Below are positions 26,101-35,939 of a stretch of 64,000 nt of DNA, piece by piece. The stretch is taken from contig NC_064444.1 in the NCBI RefSeq assembly GCF_023343835.1, forward strand, positions 18,203,219 through 18,267,218. Direction: 5' to 3'. Below the pieces are notes generated by a model. That model searched no databases and had not been told where the DNA came from. It saw only the letters and a program-made list of their open reading frames with translations. This stretch comes from Lagopus muta. Taxonomy: Eukaryota > Chordata > Aves > Galliformes > Phasianidae. Positions within the stretch are counted from its first letter, which is position 1, and every line of letters starts with the position of its first letter. The translations under genes and the position numbers were made by a program.

Positions 26101-29100
26101 GTTCAGCCTGGAGCCAAATGGTGGCCCTCGGGTCCCCAGTAGCACAGAGGAACTGGTCTTGGGGCAGGGAGAAGGATGGGCATGGGGCAGTAGTGTTGGG
26201 GAGATGGGGATGGACTGGTGGCCAAGTGCATGTCTCCTCCCTGGCTTTTGGGGAAGATGTAGGGTGCATTGGGCTCACCAGCATGTCCCCTGTCCCTATC
26301 CCCGGGGTGGCACCCTCGTTCCTCGTTTCCCCAGCCGTGCTCTGTCCTCGAGTGGGATGATGGGGACGCACTGCCTGCTCTGTCCCCACAGACGCACGTG
26401 CCAAACCTGTGTCTCAAACTGTCCTTTCCTTCCTTTGTCCTCCTGCTGCCCCTCGCGCCCCGCGTGCCCCCCAGCAGTGTCAGCAGTGCCAAGGGTGGCC
26501 TCCCGTGGCCCGGGGGGGCTCAGACCTGCTCACCCAGCTCCACCTATCGCTACCGCAGCCTGGCCCAGCCGGCCAGCGCCAGCACGCGCCTCTCCAGCGT
26601 TTCCTCGCACGACTCCGGCTTCATCTCCCAGGATGCTGCCTACTCCAAACCGCCCTCCCCGATGCCCTCAGACATCACCAGCCAGGTACAGTGGGCACGG
26701 AAGGGGATGATGCTCCTGGGCCTCGGTTTCCCCATCTGTAGAATGGGCACAGTGCACCAGTTCTCAGCCCCATGTCGAGAAAACAGACTGTTTCCAAATT
26801 GCCTCAACCTTTTAATGAGCTGATTGGTAGCATCCCCAGAAAAGTGCTTTCCCTTCACCCTGCAACCTCCCTGGTACCAAGGATGCTCCAGGGACCCGGG
26901 TGGTGCTGATGTTGCCAGAGGTGCAGCTCTATGGCACCGGCTCACCGGCTCTGTTCTCTCCTCCTGCACTCTCTGCTGTTCCTGGATTGTTGGGCATAGC
27001 AGAAGTCCTCCAGCTCAGCGTCCTCAGAGGCCTCAGAGACGTGCCAGTCGGTCAGCGAGTGCAGCTCCCCCACCTCGGTGAGTCCTCACTCTCTCAGAGC
27101 ACAGCAGTGGAGACTTCATCATCCTCCTCTTCCTCTCCTCCCCAAGAGGCGTTCCCCCATGGGGCAGAGCATCCCAGGCCGGTGCCACCCCCAGCTTGAA
27201 GGACAAATGCCAAAAGGTCCCCAAACTTACGCCTCCCTATTCCCCACACCCCGTTTTCCCCACTGTTGCCTTGTTGTTTGCAGGATTGGTCCAAGGCCAG
27301 CCCCTATGACCAGCCCATGGTCAGCACCCTACAGCGGCGAAAGGACCGCGTGGAGCACCTGCGGGAAGCTGAGATGGGCTCAGCCAGCAGCGCGTACCCG
27401 GCCATGGGCAGCGAGGATGCTCCCAGGCCCCGAATGTCACCGGCCACCATTGCAGCCAAGGTAGTGGTTGTGGGGATGGGTGGTGGGGCCCGAGGATTCC
27501 CTTGGGGTGCTGACAATCCTTGTCCCCACAGCATGGCGAGGAGGTGTCCCCCGCTGCCAGCGACCTGGCCATGGTGCTCACACGGGGGCTGAGCCTGGAG
27601 CACCAGAAGAGCAGCCGGGACTCGCTGCAGTACTCCAGTGGCTACAGCACGCAGACCACCACTCCATCTTGCTCTGAGGACACCATCCCTTCCCAAGGTA
27701 CTCAGTGGGGCATCCCATACACCATTCCTTCCAAGGTACTCAGTGGGGCATCCCATATACCATCCCTTCCCAAGGTACTCAACTGGGCATCCCATACACC
27801 ATCTCTTCCCAAGGTACTCAACGGGGCATCCCACAGAGGGTGGGAAGAGGTGGAGGCAGCTTTCCATCACACCATTGACACCTGTGGGCAGTGAGCTGAT
27901 ACCTTCTCCATGTTTCATATGCCCACAGCGCTGTTCCCACCCAGTCATTCCACTCCCATTGCAAAGCATTTCACATTTCCCAAGTGAGAGTGTGTCAATC
28001 CCGCTGGCCCTGCATGGGACGGGGTGCCCTGGTTGTGTTGAAGGATTGGGGTGCATTGCATTCTTGTTGGGATTACAGCCTGGAGTGGGACGCTGTGGGC
28101 TGGTGGCCACAATGGAGAACTGCTGGTGTAGGATCAGGCTGTGGGTGTGGGTTTAGGGCCAGTGCTGGGCAAACTGGGATGTGCGTGTTGGGATCTCGGT
28201 GTGTGCAGTGTTGTGGCACGCAGGAAAGGAAACAACAGGTTGCACTGAGTATTGTGTTGGGGTGATGGTGTGGTGTAATGGTGGTGATGATGGCCAGTGG
28301 TTGGGATGGAGCAAAGTGATGTGGTCAGAGGCTGAGGAACCACTGAGACACTTGGGGTTGGGTTGGCTGCAAATGTGTTGTGATGACAGCGATTGGGGCG
28401 GCTGTGATTGCATTGCAGTGCGGATGCTTGGGTTTAGCTTTGGTTGTGGGATGGTTGAGCCCAGTTGCAATGGTCACAGCTGAGTTTGTAGTCACATTTT
28501 GGTGGAGATGGTTGGGCCTGGTTGCGGTCAAGTTGCAATGGTTGAGTTTGCAGTTATGGGATGGCGATGGCTAGGACTGGTTGAGGTGGTGAGGCACTGG
28601 CACAGGCTGTCCAGAGAAGCTGCGGTTGCCCCATCCCTAGAGGTTCTCAGGGACAGATTGAAAGGGGCTTTGGGCAGCTGGTCCATGGGAGATGTCCTGG
28701 CTCTTGGCATGGATATGGAATTGGGTGGTCTTTAAGGTCTCTTCCAACCCACGCCATTCCGTGATGCTGTGACAACTCTGACTGTGGTCTCCTTGCAATG
28801 GGGTTGGTTGGGTTTGCTTGTGCTCACGTGATGGCATCAGCACGGGGCTGGCTGCGGTCAAGTCATTGGGGTTGGTTGTGATGGTGTTAGGCTGGTATTG
28901 ATTGGGGCGGGTTGTGCTGGCACTGCAGTGCTGCCCATTGGGTTTGGCACTGACCGCACTGTGACAGCAGCAGCAGTGTTTTGAGGCTGCAGTTGGGCTT
29001 GACATCTTCACCAGGCCTCCCATCACCTCCTTGGCTTAACCCCGCATCATCCCCAGGTTCTGACTACGACTGCTACTCGGTGAACGGCGACGTGGAGTGC

Positions 29101-29811
29101 GACCCTCAGAGCGACTTCGACAAATCCTCAACCATCCCTCGCAACAGCAACATCGCCCAGAACTACCGCCGTATGATCCAGACCAAGCGGCCCGCCTCCA
29201 CCGCCGGGCTGCCCAGCGGCACCAACCTGCCGGCCGGCAGCACCCCTGGGGTGGCCACCATCCGCCGCACGCCCTCCACCAAACCCTCGGTCCGCCGCAC
29301 CCTGTCCAACGCTGGCCCCATCCCCATCCGCCCACCCATCGTCCCCGTCAAGACCCCAACGGTGCCCGATTCACCCGTCTACGCCGGCCCAGCGCGGGTG
29401 GGCAGCGAGGAGTGCGTGTTTTACGCTGAGGATGCCTCACCCAACCCAATGGATTTTGCCAAAGCGTCGCCCAAACGCTTGAGCCTCCCCAACGCTGCCT
29501 GGGGCGGCGGCGTGGCCGAGATCTCGGTGTACTCCGGGGCGGCGCATCCAATGGCCACCGACGAAGAGGAGGACCAGCAGTTGGCCGCCAACCGGCACAG
29601 CTTGGTGGAGAAGATCGGCGAGCTGGTGGCTGGTGCCCACGCTCTGGGAGAAGGCCAATTCCCCTTTCCCACCGCGCTGGAGGAGACCCCCGCGCCGCCC
29701 CCCGCGCCCGCCATGGACCCCCCGGCCGAAGACATGCTGGTGGCCATCCGGCGCGGCGTGCGCCTGCGCAGGACCGTCACCAACGACAGGTCGGCGCCGC
29801 GGATATCGTGA
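20073..29811 (+). CDS. MTSS2: MTSS2 (MTSS1L), I-BAR protein, complete
   Basis: MTSS2 is an I-BAR (IMD) protein that binds PI(4,5)P2 membranes and actin and shapes protrusions. Exons: 20073-20141, 22762-22823, 22921-22994, 23902-23986, 24096-24187, 25082-25156, 25267-25275, 25576-25733, 25815-25922, 25996-26093, 26475-26685, 27003-27077, 27284-27460, 27532-27697, 29057-29811. The sum is 2214 nt, 737 residues plus TGA, all in phase. The IMD covers roughly residues 1-250 (METAEKECGALGGLFQAI, KSSDTLKLQKKARK, KQAVRKALIEERGRFCTF). A Ser/Pro-rich middle follows (DYSWSYQTPPSSPSSSSSRK, SSVSSHDSGF). The C-terminus has a WH2 actin-binding motif near residues 711-728 (EDMLVAIRRGVRLRR). MTSS1 is excluded because the peptides (LGEITHLQGIIDDLVVL, KHGEEVSPAASDLAMVL) follow MTSS2. 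The start is the first ATG of the conserved METAEKECG peptide. Confidence 0.96.
20255..20700 (+). repeat. GC-rich minisatellite in MTSS2 intron 1
   Basis: Shuffled units such as GGATCGGTACCGGAGCTCC, AAACCGGGCACCCGGAGCCC and CCCCGACATCAGCCC recur for about 450 bp. They are rich in CCGG and GAGCTC words and carry many CpGs immediately downstream of the CpG-island promoter. Confidence 0.8.
20970..21020 (+). repeat. CTC/CTT trinucleotide tract
   Basis: About nine uninterrupted TCC units are followed by TCTTCTTCCTCC in intron 1 of MTSS2, next to a G12 run at 20880-20891. Confidence 0.85.
22180..22560 (+). repeat. Degenerate minisatellite in MTSS2 intron 1
   Basis: Variants of GGCACTGGGATGGCCTCAC and GGTGGCACCAGGATTGACCT alternate for about 380 bp with irregular spacing, which points to an old, eroded tandem array. 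Confidence 0.7.
23225..23275 (+). repeat. GGA trinucleotide tract
   Basis: About 16 consecutive GAG/GGA units form a pure purine run in the MTSS2 intron between 22994 and 23902. Confidence 0.9.
24188..25020 (+). repeat. GGAAT/GGGAT pentamer-type satellite array
   Basis: About 830 bp of TGGGATGGGATGGAATGGAA-type sequence is built on 5-bp units (GGAAT, GGGAT, with TAGGA and ATGGG variants). It fills nearly the whole MTSS2 intron between exons 5 and 6. The opposite strand reads as long open frames of Ser/His/Pro/Ile, which is an effect of the repeat and not a gene. Confidence 0.9.
25267..25275 (+). other. MTSS2: MTSS2 9-nt microexon (ELL insert)
   Basis: AGCTGCTGG lies between CCGCAG and GTAAGT. 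With the preceding exon ending in a single G (25156) and the next starting GGAAAGGGG (25576), it encodes E-L-L-G and keeps the frame. Skipping it gives ...ARK-GKGD, so it is optional in frame. It sits within the IMD, in the loop before GDLQPQLDNALQD. Confidence 0.85.
25395..25440 (+). repeat. CTGT/CCGT tetranucleotide tract
   Basis: Five to six copies of CTGT are followed by CCGT/CCAT variants in the MTSS2 intron after the microexon. Confidence 0.85.
26713..26750 (+). repeat. MIR SINE remnant
   Basis: CCTCGGTTTCCCCATCTGTA GAATGGGCA matches the conserved MIR segment in sense orientation, just after the MTSS2 donor at 26686. Confidence 0.5.
27681..27835 (+). repeat. 38/39-bp tandem repeat spanning a splice donor
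   Basis: Four copies of a unit containing CACCATCCCTTCCCAAGGTA and CTCAGTGGGGCATCCCATA. The first copy includes the end of MTSS2 exon 14 and its donor GT at 27698. The other copies place equivalent GT sites at 27736, 27775 and 27814. Confidence 0.85.
27836..29056 (+). other. MTSS2 last intron, remainder
   Basis: Apart from a CR1 3' end at 28585-28768 this 1.2 kb is G/T-rich (GGTTGGGTTGG, TTGGGGTTGG) on the + strand, with many short GGTTG-type words. No coding or RNA gene was recognised. Confidence 0.55.
28585..28768 (+). repeat. CR1 LINE 3' fragment
   Basis: It reads GAGGCACTGGCACAGGCTGT CCAGAGAAGCTG, then GCCCCATCCCTAGAGG, and ends CTCTTCCAACCCACGCCATT CCGTGATGCTGTGA: a sense CR1 tail. Confidence 0.9.
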
Positions 29812-29934
29812 TGACGCCCGCGGGGACATGGGGACGACGGACGACGGGGCGGGCGATGCCGGGACCCCGGGGTGCAGGGGACCCCTGGCTGCAGCGGGCA
29901 CAGCCCCAAGCGTCCTCACACTCGTGATCACTTC

Positions 29935-30775
29935 CTGTTGTTCTTTCTCCTCCTCTTTTGCTCCCCTTCCTCCCTTTTTTGATTTCTTCTGTTCATTCAG
30001 TTGTGCACTCTTTTCTCGCGCTCGTTACCTGTGCTCTCTCCATTCTCTTCTGGCTCTTTTCTCTCCATCTCTCCCTCTCCTCTGTCTCAAGGTTCTCTGC
30101 TCTATCCGTCCTTGAGCCCTCTCTCACCCCCTACGTCATCTCCCTCACCTTATTTTACTCTTTCCTTCTTGCTCTCTTTCTCTCCTTCCTCTTTCCCTTC
30201 TCCTCTCCTCTTCTCCTTTTCCTCTTCTCCTTATCTTCTCCTCTTCTTCTCCTCTTCTTCTCCTTCTCTTCTCCTTCTCTTCTCCTTCTCTTCTCCTTCT
30301 CTTCTCCTTCTCTTCTCCTTCTCTTCTCCTTCTCTTCTCCTTCTCTTCTTCCCTTTTCCCTCTTTCTCATTTTCACTTTTTCTCCATTTCTTTCTCCTTT
30401 TCCTTTTCTCTGTTTTCTTTTTCTCATTTCTTTCTCCATTTCTTTTCCTTCCTTCCTTCCTTCCTTCCTTCCTTCCTTCCTTCCTTCCTTCCTTCCTTCC
30501 TTCCTTCCTTCCTTCCTTCCTTCCTTCCCTCCTTCTCATTTTCACTCCTTTTCTCCAATTCTTTCTCCCTTTCTCTTTTTTCTCCTTTTTTCTTTCTCTT
30601 TTTCCGCTTTCTCATTTTTTCTCTTTCCGTCCTCAATTTTTCTTCCTTCTCTTTTTCTTTCTCCCTTTTCCTCTTTTTTCCCCCCATTTCTTCCCCTATT
30701 TCCCTCTCCTTTCCCCCTCCTGCTTTCTCTTCCTCTCCCTTCCTTCTCCCCCCATCCCATTTCCCTTTCCCCCCC
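29935..30775 (+). repeat. Polypyrimidine tract with CTTCTC and CCTT arrays
   Basis: It is almost purely C/T. It contains a TTCTCC/TTCTCT array (~30225-30350) and an uninterrupted CCTT tetranucleotide array of about 20 copies (30449-30528). Long open frames of Phe/Leu/Ser here, and of Lys/Arg/Glu on the other strand, are caused by the repeat. Confidence 0.92.
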
Positions 30776-31043
30776 CCAGCACAGCACCCCGTCCATCCCC
30801 ACTGTGGCCGGGACCGGGGCAGGAGCAGCGCCAGGAGCGGGGTGTCCCCGCCGTCCCCATGTCCCCATCCTGCACACCTCATTTTGGGGCCGGGGCAGCG
30901 GGGGGAGCACAGCCCATCCTGTCCCCCCCCCCATTGTACATAGCTCACCTGTGTGTCGCATCGCCCGTCCCCGCCATAGGAATAACGTAGTCCTCCCCGG
31001 CCCCTTATTGTGACCAGAGATACTGATGATGACAAGTGACAAA

Positions 31044-31190
31044 TGTTTGGGGTTGGGGGGGGGGTGGGGGAGGAAGGGGGTCGGGCGGTGGGGTGGGGGG
31101 GGAGGTGGGGGGGGGTCTCCTTCGCATTTTGTACAGAGAACAAAAAAATTCCTTCGGGGGGGGGGGGGGGGAGGAGGGGGAAAAAAAAAA
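31044..31190 (+). repeat. G-run and A-run zone
   Basis: Consecutive runs of five to thirteen G (around 31054, 31065, 31096, 31108, 31158) are followed by A-runs at 31181-31225. The RNA would have several overlapping G-quadruplex motifs. Confidence 0.8.
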
Positions 31191-31551
31191 AAAGAGAAAA
31201 AAAAAAAAAGAGAGAAAAAAAAAAATTGTCTTTTGACCGAAGTAACTTTTCTGGTGCTGTTGTTCATTTGTTCCTTTTTTTTTTTTTAATTATTTTTTTT
31301 AATTTATTCCCTCCCCCCCCCCCCCCGCTGTGCTCCCACCTCTGCTGCTGCTTCCCCCTTCCCTCGGCCACATTTCTTTCTTTCACTTCCCCCCACCCCC
31401 CTCTTTTTATTCTTTTCTTTAATTTTTAATTCTTTTTTTTTTGGTGGTAATTCCCTCCCCCCCTTCAGCCTCCCCCCCAGTTTCCCACCCAGCCCTTGAT
31501 TTCAATAGTCACTGCTACAAGTAACGAATGCACTGTGAAGATTCCAGTATT

Positions 31552-31557
31552 AATAAA
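31552..31557 (+). terminator. MTSS2: MTSS2 polyadenylation signal
   Basis: AATAAA, followed by GGTTGTACTGTAATT, 1.7 kb after the stop codon and 256 bases before the next gene's ATG. Confidence 0.75.
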
Positions 31558-31812
31558 GGTTGTACTGTAATTAAGAGCCTTGCCCATGGTGGTCTATGAG
31601 GACTGGAGGGGTCGTGGTCCCCCTATGGTTGAACCCAACAGCGTTGCTGGGCGGTTGCAGCAAGAGGAACGGTGAGGGGTGGGATCCCATCGCAACGTGA
31701 CATCTCTGCTCCCTGCCCGGGGTTTTGACATCGTCACCAGCACCGCCCCGATAATTACGGGCTTGATTTCCCAATGGTGTGGAGGTGGCTGCCCTGCCCA
31801 AGCCATTGCAGC

Positions 31813-34757
31813 ATGGAGGGGCCGAGCGCCCGCAGCGTCTTGGTGACGGGCTGCGATGGGGGCATGGGGCTGGAGCTGCTCAAACGCTTCCTGGAGCTGC
31901 CCACCCCACCACAGTGGCTCTTTGCAGCCTGCACCGACCCCGATGGGAAGGTGAGGACAGGGGGGGTCCCTGCGTTGGGGATGAAAGGGTGGCAGGAGAG
32001 CCACCATCTGCAAGTGCTGCTGCCCTGTGACATGGGGTTGGGTGGGGTTGGGAAGGGGAGGGTGGAAGGGGAGATGATGTGGGTTTGGGGTTTTGTTTGC
32101 TTTTTGTATAGAGAATCTTCAGTTTGGTGTCCTGGGAGGGGGGGGTTCTGGTTACCCCTGTGATGGTGGCAACATCCATAGTGGTTCTGGGGACAGTGGT
32201 TTTGGAGGTGGTGACTTCGGGGGTGGTGATTTTTGGGGATGGTGACTTTGGAGGTGGTGGATTTGGAGGTGGTGGATTTGGATGTGGTGGATTTGGAGGT
32301 GGTGGTTTTGGAGGTGGTGGTTTGGGAAGTGGTGGTTTGGGAAATGGTGGATTTGGAGGTGGTGGTTTTGAAGGTGGTGGATTTGGATGTGGTGGATTTG
32401 GGAGGTGGTGGATTTGGAGGTGGTGGATTTGGGAGGCGGTGGATTTGGAGGTGGTGGATTTGGGAGGTGGTGGTTTTGGAGGTGATGGTTTTGGAGGTGG
32501 TGGTTTTGGAGGTGGTGGTTTTGGAGGTGATGGTTTTAGAGGTGGTGGATTTGGGAGGTGGTGGATTTGGAGGTGGTGGTTTTGGAGGTGATGGTTTTGG
32601 AGGTGGTGGTTTTGGAGGTGGTGGATTTGGAGGTGGTGGTTTGGGAGGTGGTGGATTTGGAGGTGGTGGTTTGGGAGGTGGTGGTTTGGGAGGTGATGGT
32701 TTTGGAGGTGGTGGTTTTGGAGGTGGTGGATTTGTAAGTGGGAGCTGCGGAGCAGCAGGGACTGACCCCTAATATCTCCCCTGTTCTTATCCCCTGGGTT
32801 GTGTCACCGACTTGCTGCATAGGCATGGGGCTGCCCCCCACTCCATGAGCCTCCTTTTCTCCCTTCAGGCACTCAATGAGATGGCTTTGTGCAACCCCAG
32901 CGTCGTGATCCTGCCTCTAGGTAGGTGCACCCTGCAGAAAGTGTGCCTCAGTCAAGAGCAGCCCTTCCTTTGGGACCAGATGGCTGACCAGGAGCCACCT
33001 CAAAGCATCCCGCATCCGGCACAGCCCCCAGCATGCCCCCATGTCCCACACAGATACGACAGACCCCAGCAGCATCCAGGCTGCGGTGGGCAGGGTGCAG
33101 GAGGAGCTGCACGGTTCTGGCCTCAACCTCCTGATCAACAGCGCCGGGGCCAGGCGTCACAGCACTCTGGCCACTGAGACAGCTGAAAACATGGCCCTCA
33201 TCTACACCACCAACACCATCGGGCCCCTGCAGATCAGCCAGGTAGGGCTATGTGCACCCCTACCCCAAAGGATGAGGACGGGGATGGGGTGGTGATGCCC
33301 GTACCCCGCAGGCGTTCATGCCTCTGCTGAAGGAAGCTGCAGAGGCACACAGTGGGCAGGGGTTGAGCTGTGGCAGAGCAGCCATCATCAACATCTCCAG
33401 CGTCCTGGGCTCCATCGAGGTGGTGGAGGCGTGGGCTGAGAGGCAGGACGTGTCCTACCGCTGCAGCAAGGTATGTGTGGGGTGAGGGTTGGGGGTCACC
33501 CTCTTTGGAGTCCCGCCTTTGGCCGCAGTGGTGCCTTTCCGTGCTGGTGATGGTGGCGTCCCCCCTAGGCTGCTCTCAACATGCTCACCAAGTGCCTGGC
33601 TCTGGAGTATGGTGACAGCGGGATCCTCTGCGTGTCCGTGGATCCTGGCTGTGTGGTACCGCCACCAGGAGATGGGATGGTGAGTGATGGGGCGGATGTG
33701 GAGGCCACCACCATCTTGGTTTGATAATGTCTCCACGGGCATCTCATCCCCATTGACATCCTACCCATCGATACGTCCCCTTTCCATGGACATCCCTTCC
33801 CAGTGGGCATCTGCACCCTTGGGCATTCTACTCATGGATATTCTACCTGCTGATGTCTCTCCCTACAGACATACTACCCATAGATATCCCTCCCCATGGA
33901 CATCCTAGCCCTTCATATCTCTCCCCATGGACATCCTAGCCCTTCATATCCCTCCCCATGGACATCCTAGCCATTCATATCCCTCCCCATGGACATCCTA
34001 GCCATTCATCTCTCTCCCCATGGACATCCTACCCACTACTCTGTGTGGCATACCTCCTAGGGACAACCTTACCCATAGATATCCCTCCCATGGGTATCCG
34101 TCCCCATGGACACCCCTTTCCCCATGGACATTCTACCCATGGACACCCCTCTCCATGGAAGTCCGTCCCATTAATGCTCCTCCCATGGGCAAACCTTCCC
34201 CATGAACACCCCTTCCCTAAGGACACCCTTCCCCACAGATGTTCCTCCTATGGGCACCTCTTCCCCACAGCCACCCATCCCCAGAGGCATCTCACAGAAC
34301 CCGCCTGGTTCACATGGGTGCTGTGCCACACTTCTCACCTCTCCCCCCTAAATCCTCCGATTTCTGGCATTATTTTCCCATTTCCATCAGAGCCTGTGTG
34401 TCAGCAGAGGGCACCCCAGCCCCACGCTCAGCGCTACATCACAAACACAAGGGGAAGCAGCACCTTAGGGCTTCCCCACCCCACAGCGGTGCCCAGTGCT
34501 GGTGAGACCAGAGACCCAATGTGTGGAGGGATTGATGGATTATTAATTATACACCATTAATTGAATTTTCCAATAAAAGGTTGTCAGGAGTGAGAGTCCT
34601 TCCTCATGTCCTGAGGGCTCACCCCGTATCCTTGACTCCACAGGGACCAGTGACGTTGGAAGAGAGCACCCAAGGCGTCCTGCAAGTCCTCGCCAACCTC
34701 TCCACCAACAGCAATGGCACCTTCTGGGACTGGAAGGGACAGAGGCTGCCATGGTGA
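31813..34757 (+). CDS. Short-chain dehydrogenase/reductase (sniffer/C-factor-like), complete
   Basis: Six coding exons: 31813-31950, 32869-32920, 33054-33241, 33312-33470, 33569-33679, 34644-34757. The sum is 762 nt, 253 residues plus TGA, all in phase. It is a classical SDR with an N-terminal Rossmann nucleotide site TGCDGGMG (residues 12-19), NSAG at 92-95, the catalytic Ser in NISS (155/156), YRCSK (Tyr175, Lys179) and a downstream DPG motif. Length and motifs fit NAD(P)H carbonyl reductases of the sniffer/C-factor-like group; the substrate cannot be told. It lies 256 bases after the MTSS2 polyadenylation signal on the same strand, so its promoter must be short or shared with the MTSS2 3' end. 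A symbol is not given because I cannot decide its orthology. Confidence 0.9.
32232..32740 (+). repeat. 15-bp minisatellite in SDR intron 1
   Basis: About 30 copies of GGAGGTGGTGGTTTT, with GGATTT and GATGG variants. Because the unit is a multiple of three it reads as Gly-Gly-Gly-Phe in one frame and Val/Leu/Glu/Asp in another, with no stop for over 150 codons. It lies wholly inside the intron 31951-32868. Confidence 0.92.
33720..34270 (+). repeat. 31-bp minisatellite in the last SDR intron
   Basis: Copies of CCCCATGGACATCCTAGCCC plus TTCATATCCCT are cleanest at 33895-34040 and degenerate on both sides. The + strand carries the CCATGGACATCC sense of the motif. Confidence 0.85.
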
Positions 34758-34789
34758 CCACAGCATCCATGTCCTCAGCTGCTGAGCTC

Positions 34790-34795
34790 AATAAA
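34790..34795 (+). terminator. SDR gene polyadenylation signal
   Basis: AATAAA begins 33 bases after the stop codon, so the 3' UTR is very short (about 50 nt). Confidence 0.8.
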
Positions 34796-34879
34796 AGCTG
34801 CTGATGGCCGCAGACAGGCTTGTTTGATGGAGTCAGGAAGCCCTATATGATGGAGCCGCCAAGCTGGCAAAGGGTTGGA

Positions 34880-35300
34880 CTTGGAAAGGGATGGCCATGA
34901 GGATGAATGTCCATGGGGAAGGGATGTGCAGGGTGAGGGGTGTCCACGGGGAAGGATGTCCATGGGTGGGATGTCCAGGGATGTCCATGGGGAGGTGTAT
35001 ATGGGCAGGGATATTCACGGGGATGGTTGTCCAAGGTGAGGGATGTCCATGGAGAGCGATATGGATGGTGAGAAATGTCCATGGGGAAGGATAGCTACTG
35101 GGAAGGGTGTCCATGGGGGTTGACGTCCAGGGAGAGGGATGTCTGTGGGGAGGGATGTCCACTACATACGGCAAGGGATGCCCATGGGGATGAGCATCCA
35201 TAGGAAAGGGGATGTCTCCATATGGGGAGGGACGTCCATCATAGGATGGCCATGGGGAGGGATGTCCACAGGGAGTGAAGTCCTTGGGGAGGATGCTTAT
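34880..35300 (-). repeat. Minisatellite, inverted relative to 33720-34270
   Basis: The + strand has repeated GGGGAAGGGATGTCCATGG variants. This is the reverse complement of the CCATGGACATCC motif in the array on the other side of the last SDR exon. It lies between the convergent SDR and IL34 genes. Confidence 0.85.
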
Positions 35301-35783
35301 TCTATAGGGCAAACACAGACATCAGGCTGGATGGAGCCACCCACTGCTCTGAGCAGGAGCCCTGAAACCACAGCCCTCAGGCATCCCACAGCCCTCACCC
35401 ACTGATCCCAGCTCCCCTCATCAGGCATCCCGCCTGCCTGGCGCTGATGATGGTTTGTTCTCTGCTGTTCCCACCAGCAAACATTCTTCCCACTCCAGCA
35501 TCTGTGAGGTTGCTTTTATTTTCAGCAGTCCCAGCTCGGGGGCGCGTGAGCATCCTCCCATAGCAAGTCAGGAGACGCAGAGACATCTCAAGAGGTTTCT
35601 CGGAGAATCGTGAGGCCAACTATTTGCCACTGGGATGCTCTGGGAAAGCTGGGGTCACGGCAAGACACGGAGATAGCCAACATCTGGTCCATCTGGAGTT
35701 ATATATCCGAATTTCCTTCAGAAAGCCAAAGGGAGGGGAAAAGCTCGCCGAACGACGCGGCAGGCGTGATGGCTCTGCTTCTC
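35301..35783. other. Intergenic space between convergent SDR and IL34 genes
   Basis: This 480-base gap has no coding signal. On the minus strand a second AATAAA-like word occurs near 35510, which could serve as a distal IL34 3' end. Confidence 0.5.
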
Positions 35784-35789
35784 TTTATT
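35784..35789 (-). terminator. IL34: IL34 polyadenylation signal
   Basis: TTTATT on + is AATAAA on the minus strand, 151 bases beyond the IL34 stop codon. Confidence 0.7.
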
Positions 35790-35939
35790 GCAGTTAAGAT
35801 TCGAGCGCTAGGACGTTACTTGGTGCTTAATGAAAGCCAAGGGAGTGGGAATTAAAAAATTGTACAAAAGAAAAGGGAGCCGGCACTGCCATCACCCCCC
35901 ACGTGTGCCTTCATCCTCATCCTCCTCAATGGGTCGGCG

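Larger units (their letters stand above)
29812..31575 (+). other. MTSS2: MTSS2 3' UTR
   Basis: This stretch runs from the TGA to the AATAAA at 31552. It has three zones: an ~830-base pyrimidine tract (29935-30775), a short mixed GC-rich part, and a zone of G-, A- and T-homopolymer runs (31044-31445). No other gene start is seen before the SDR ATG at 31813. Confidence 0.7.

Noticed and set aside
29958-31267. Phe/Leu/Ser and Lys/Arg/Glu open frames over the pyrimidine tract
   Set aside because: Low-complexity translation of a C/T repeat in the MTSS2 3' UTR.
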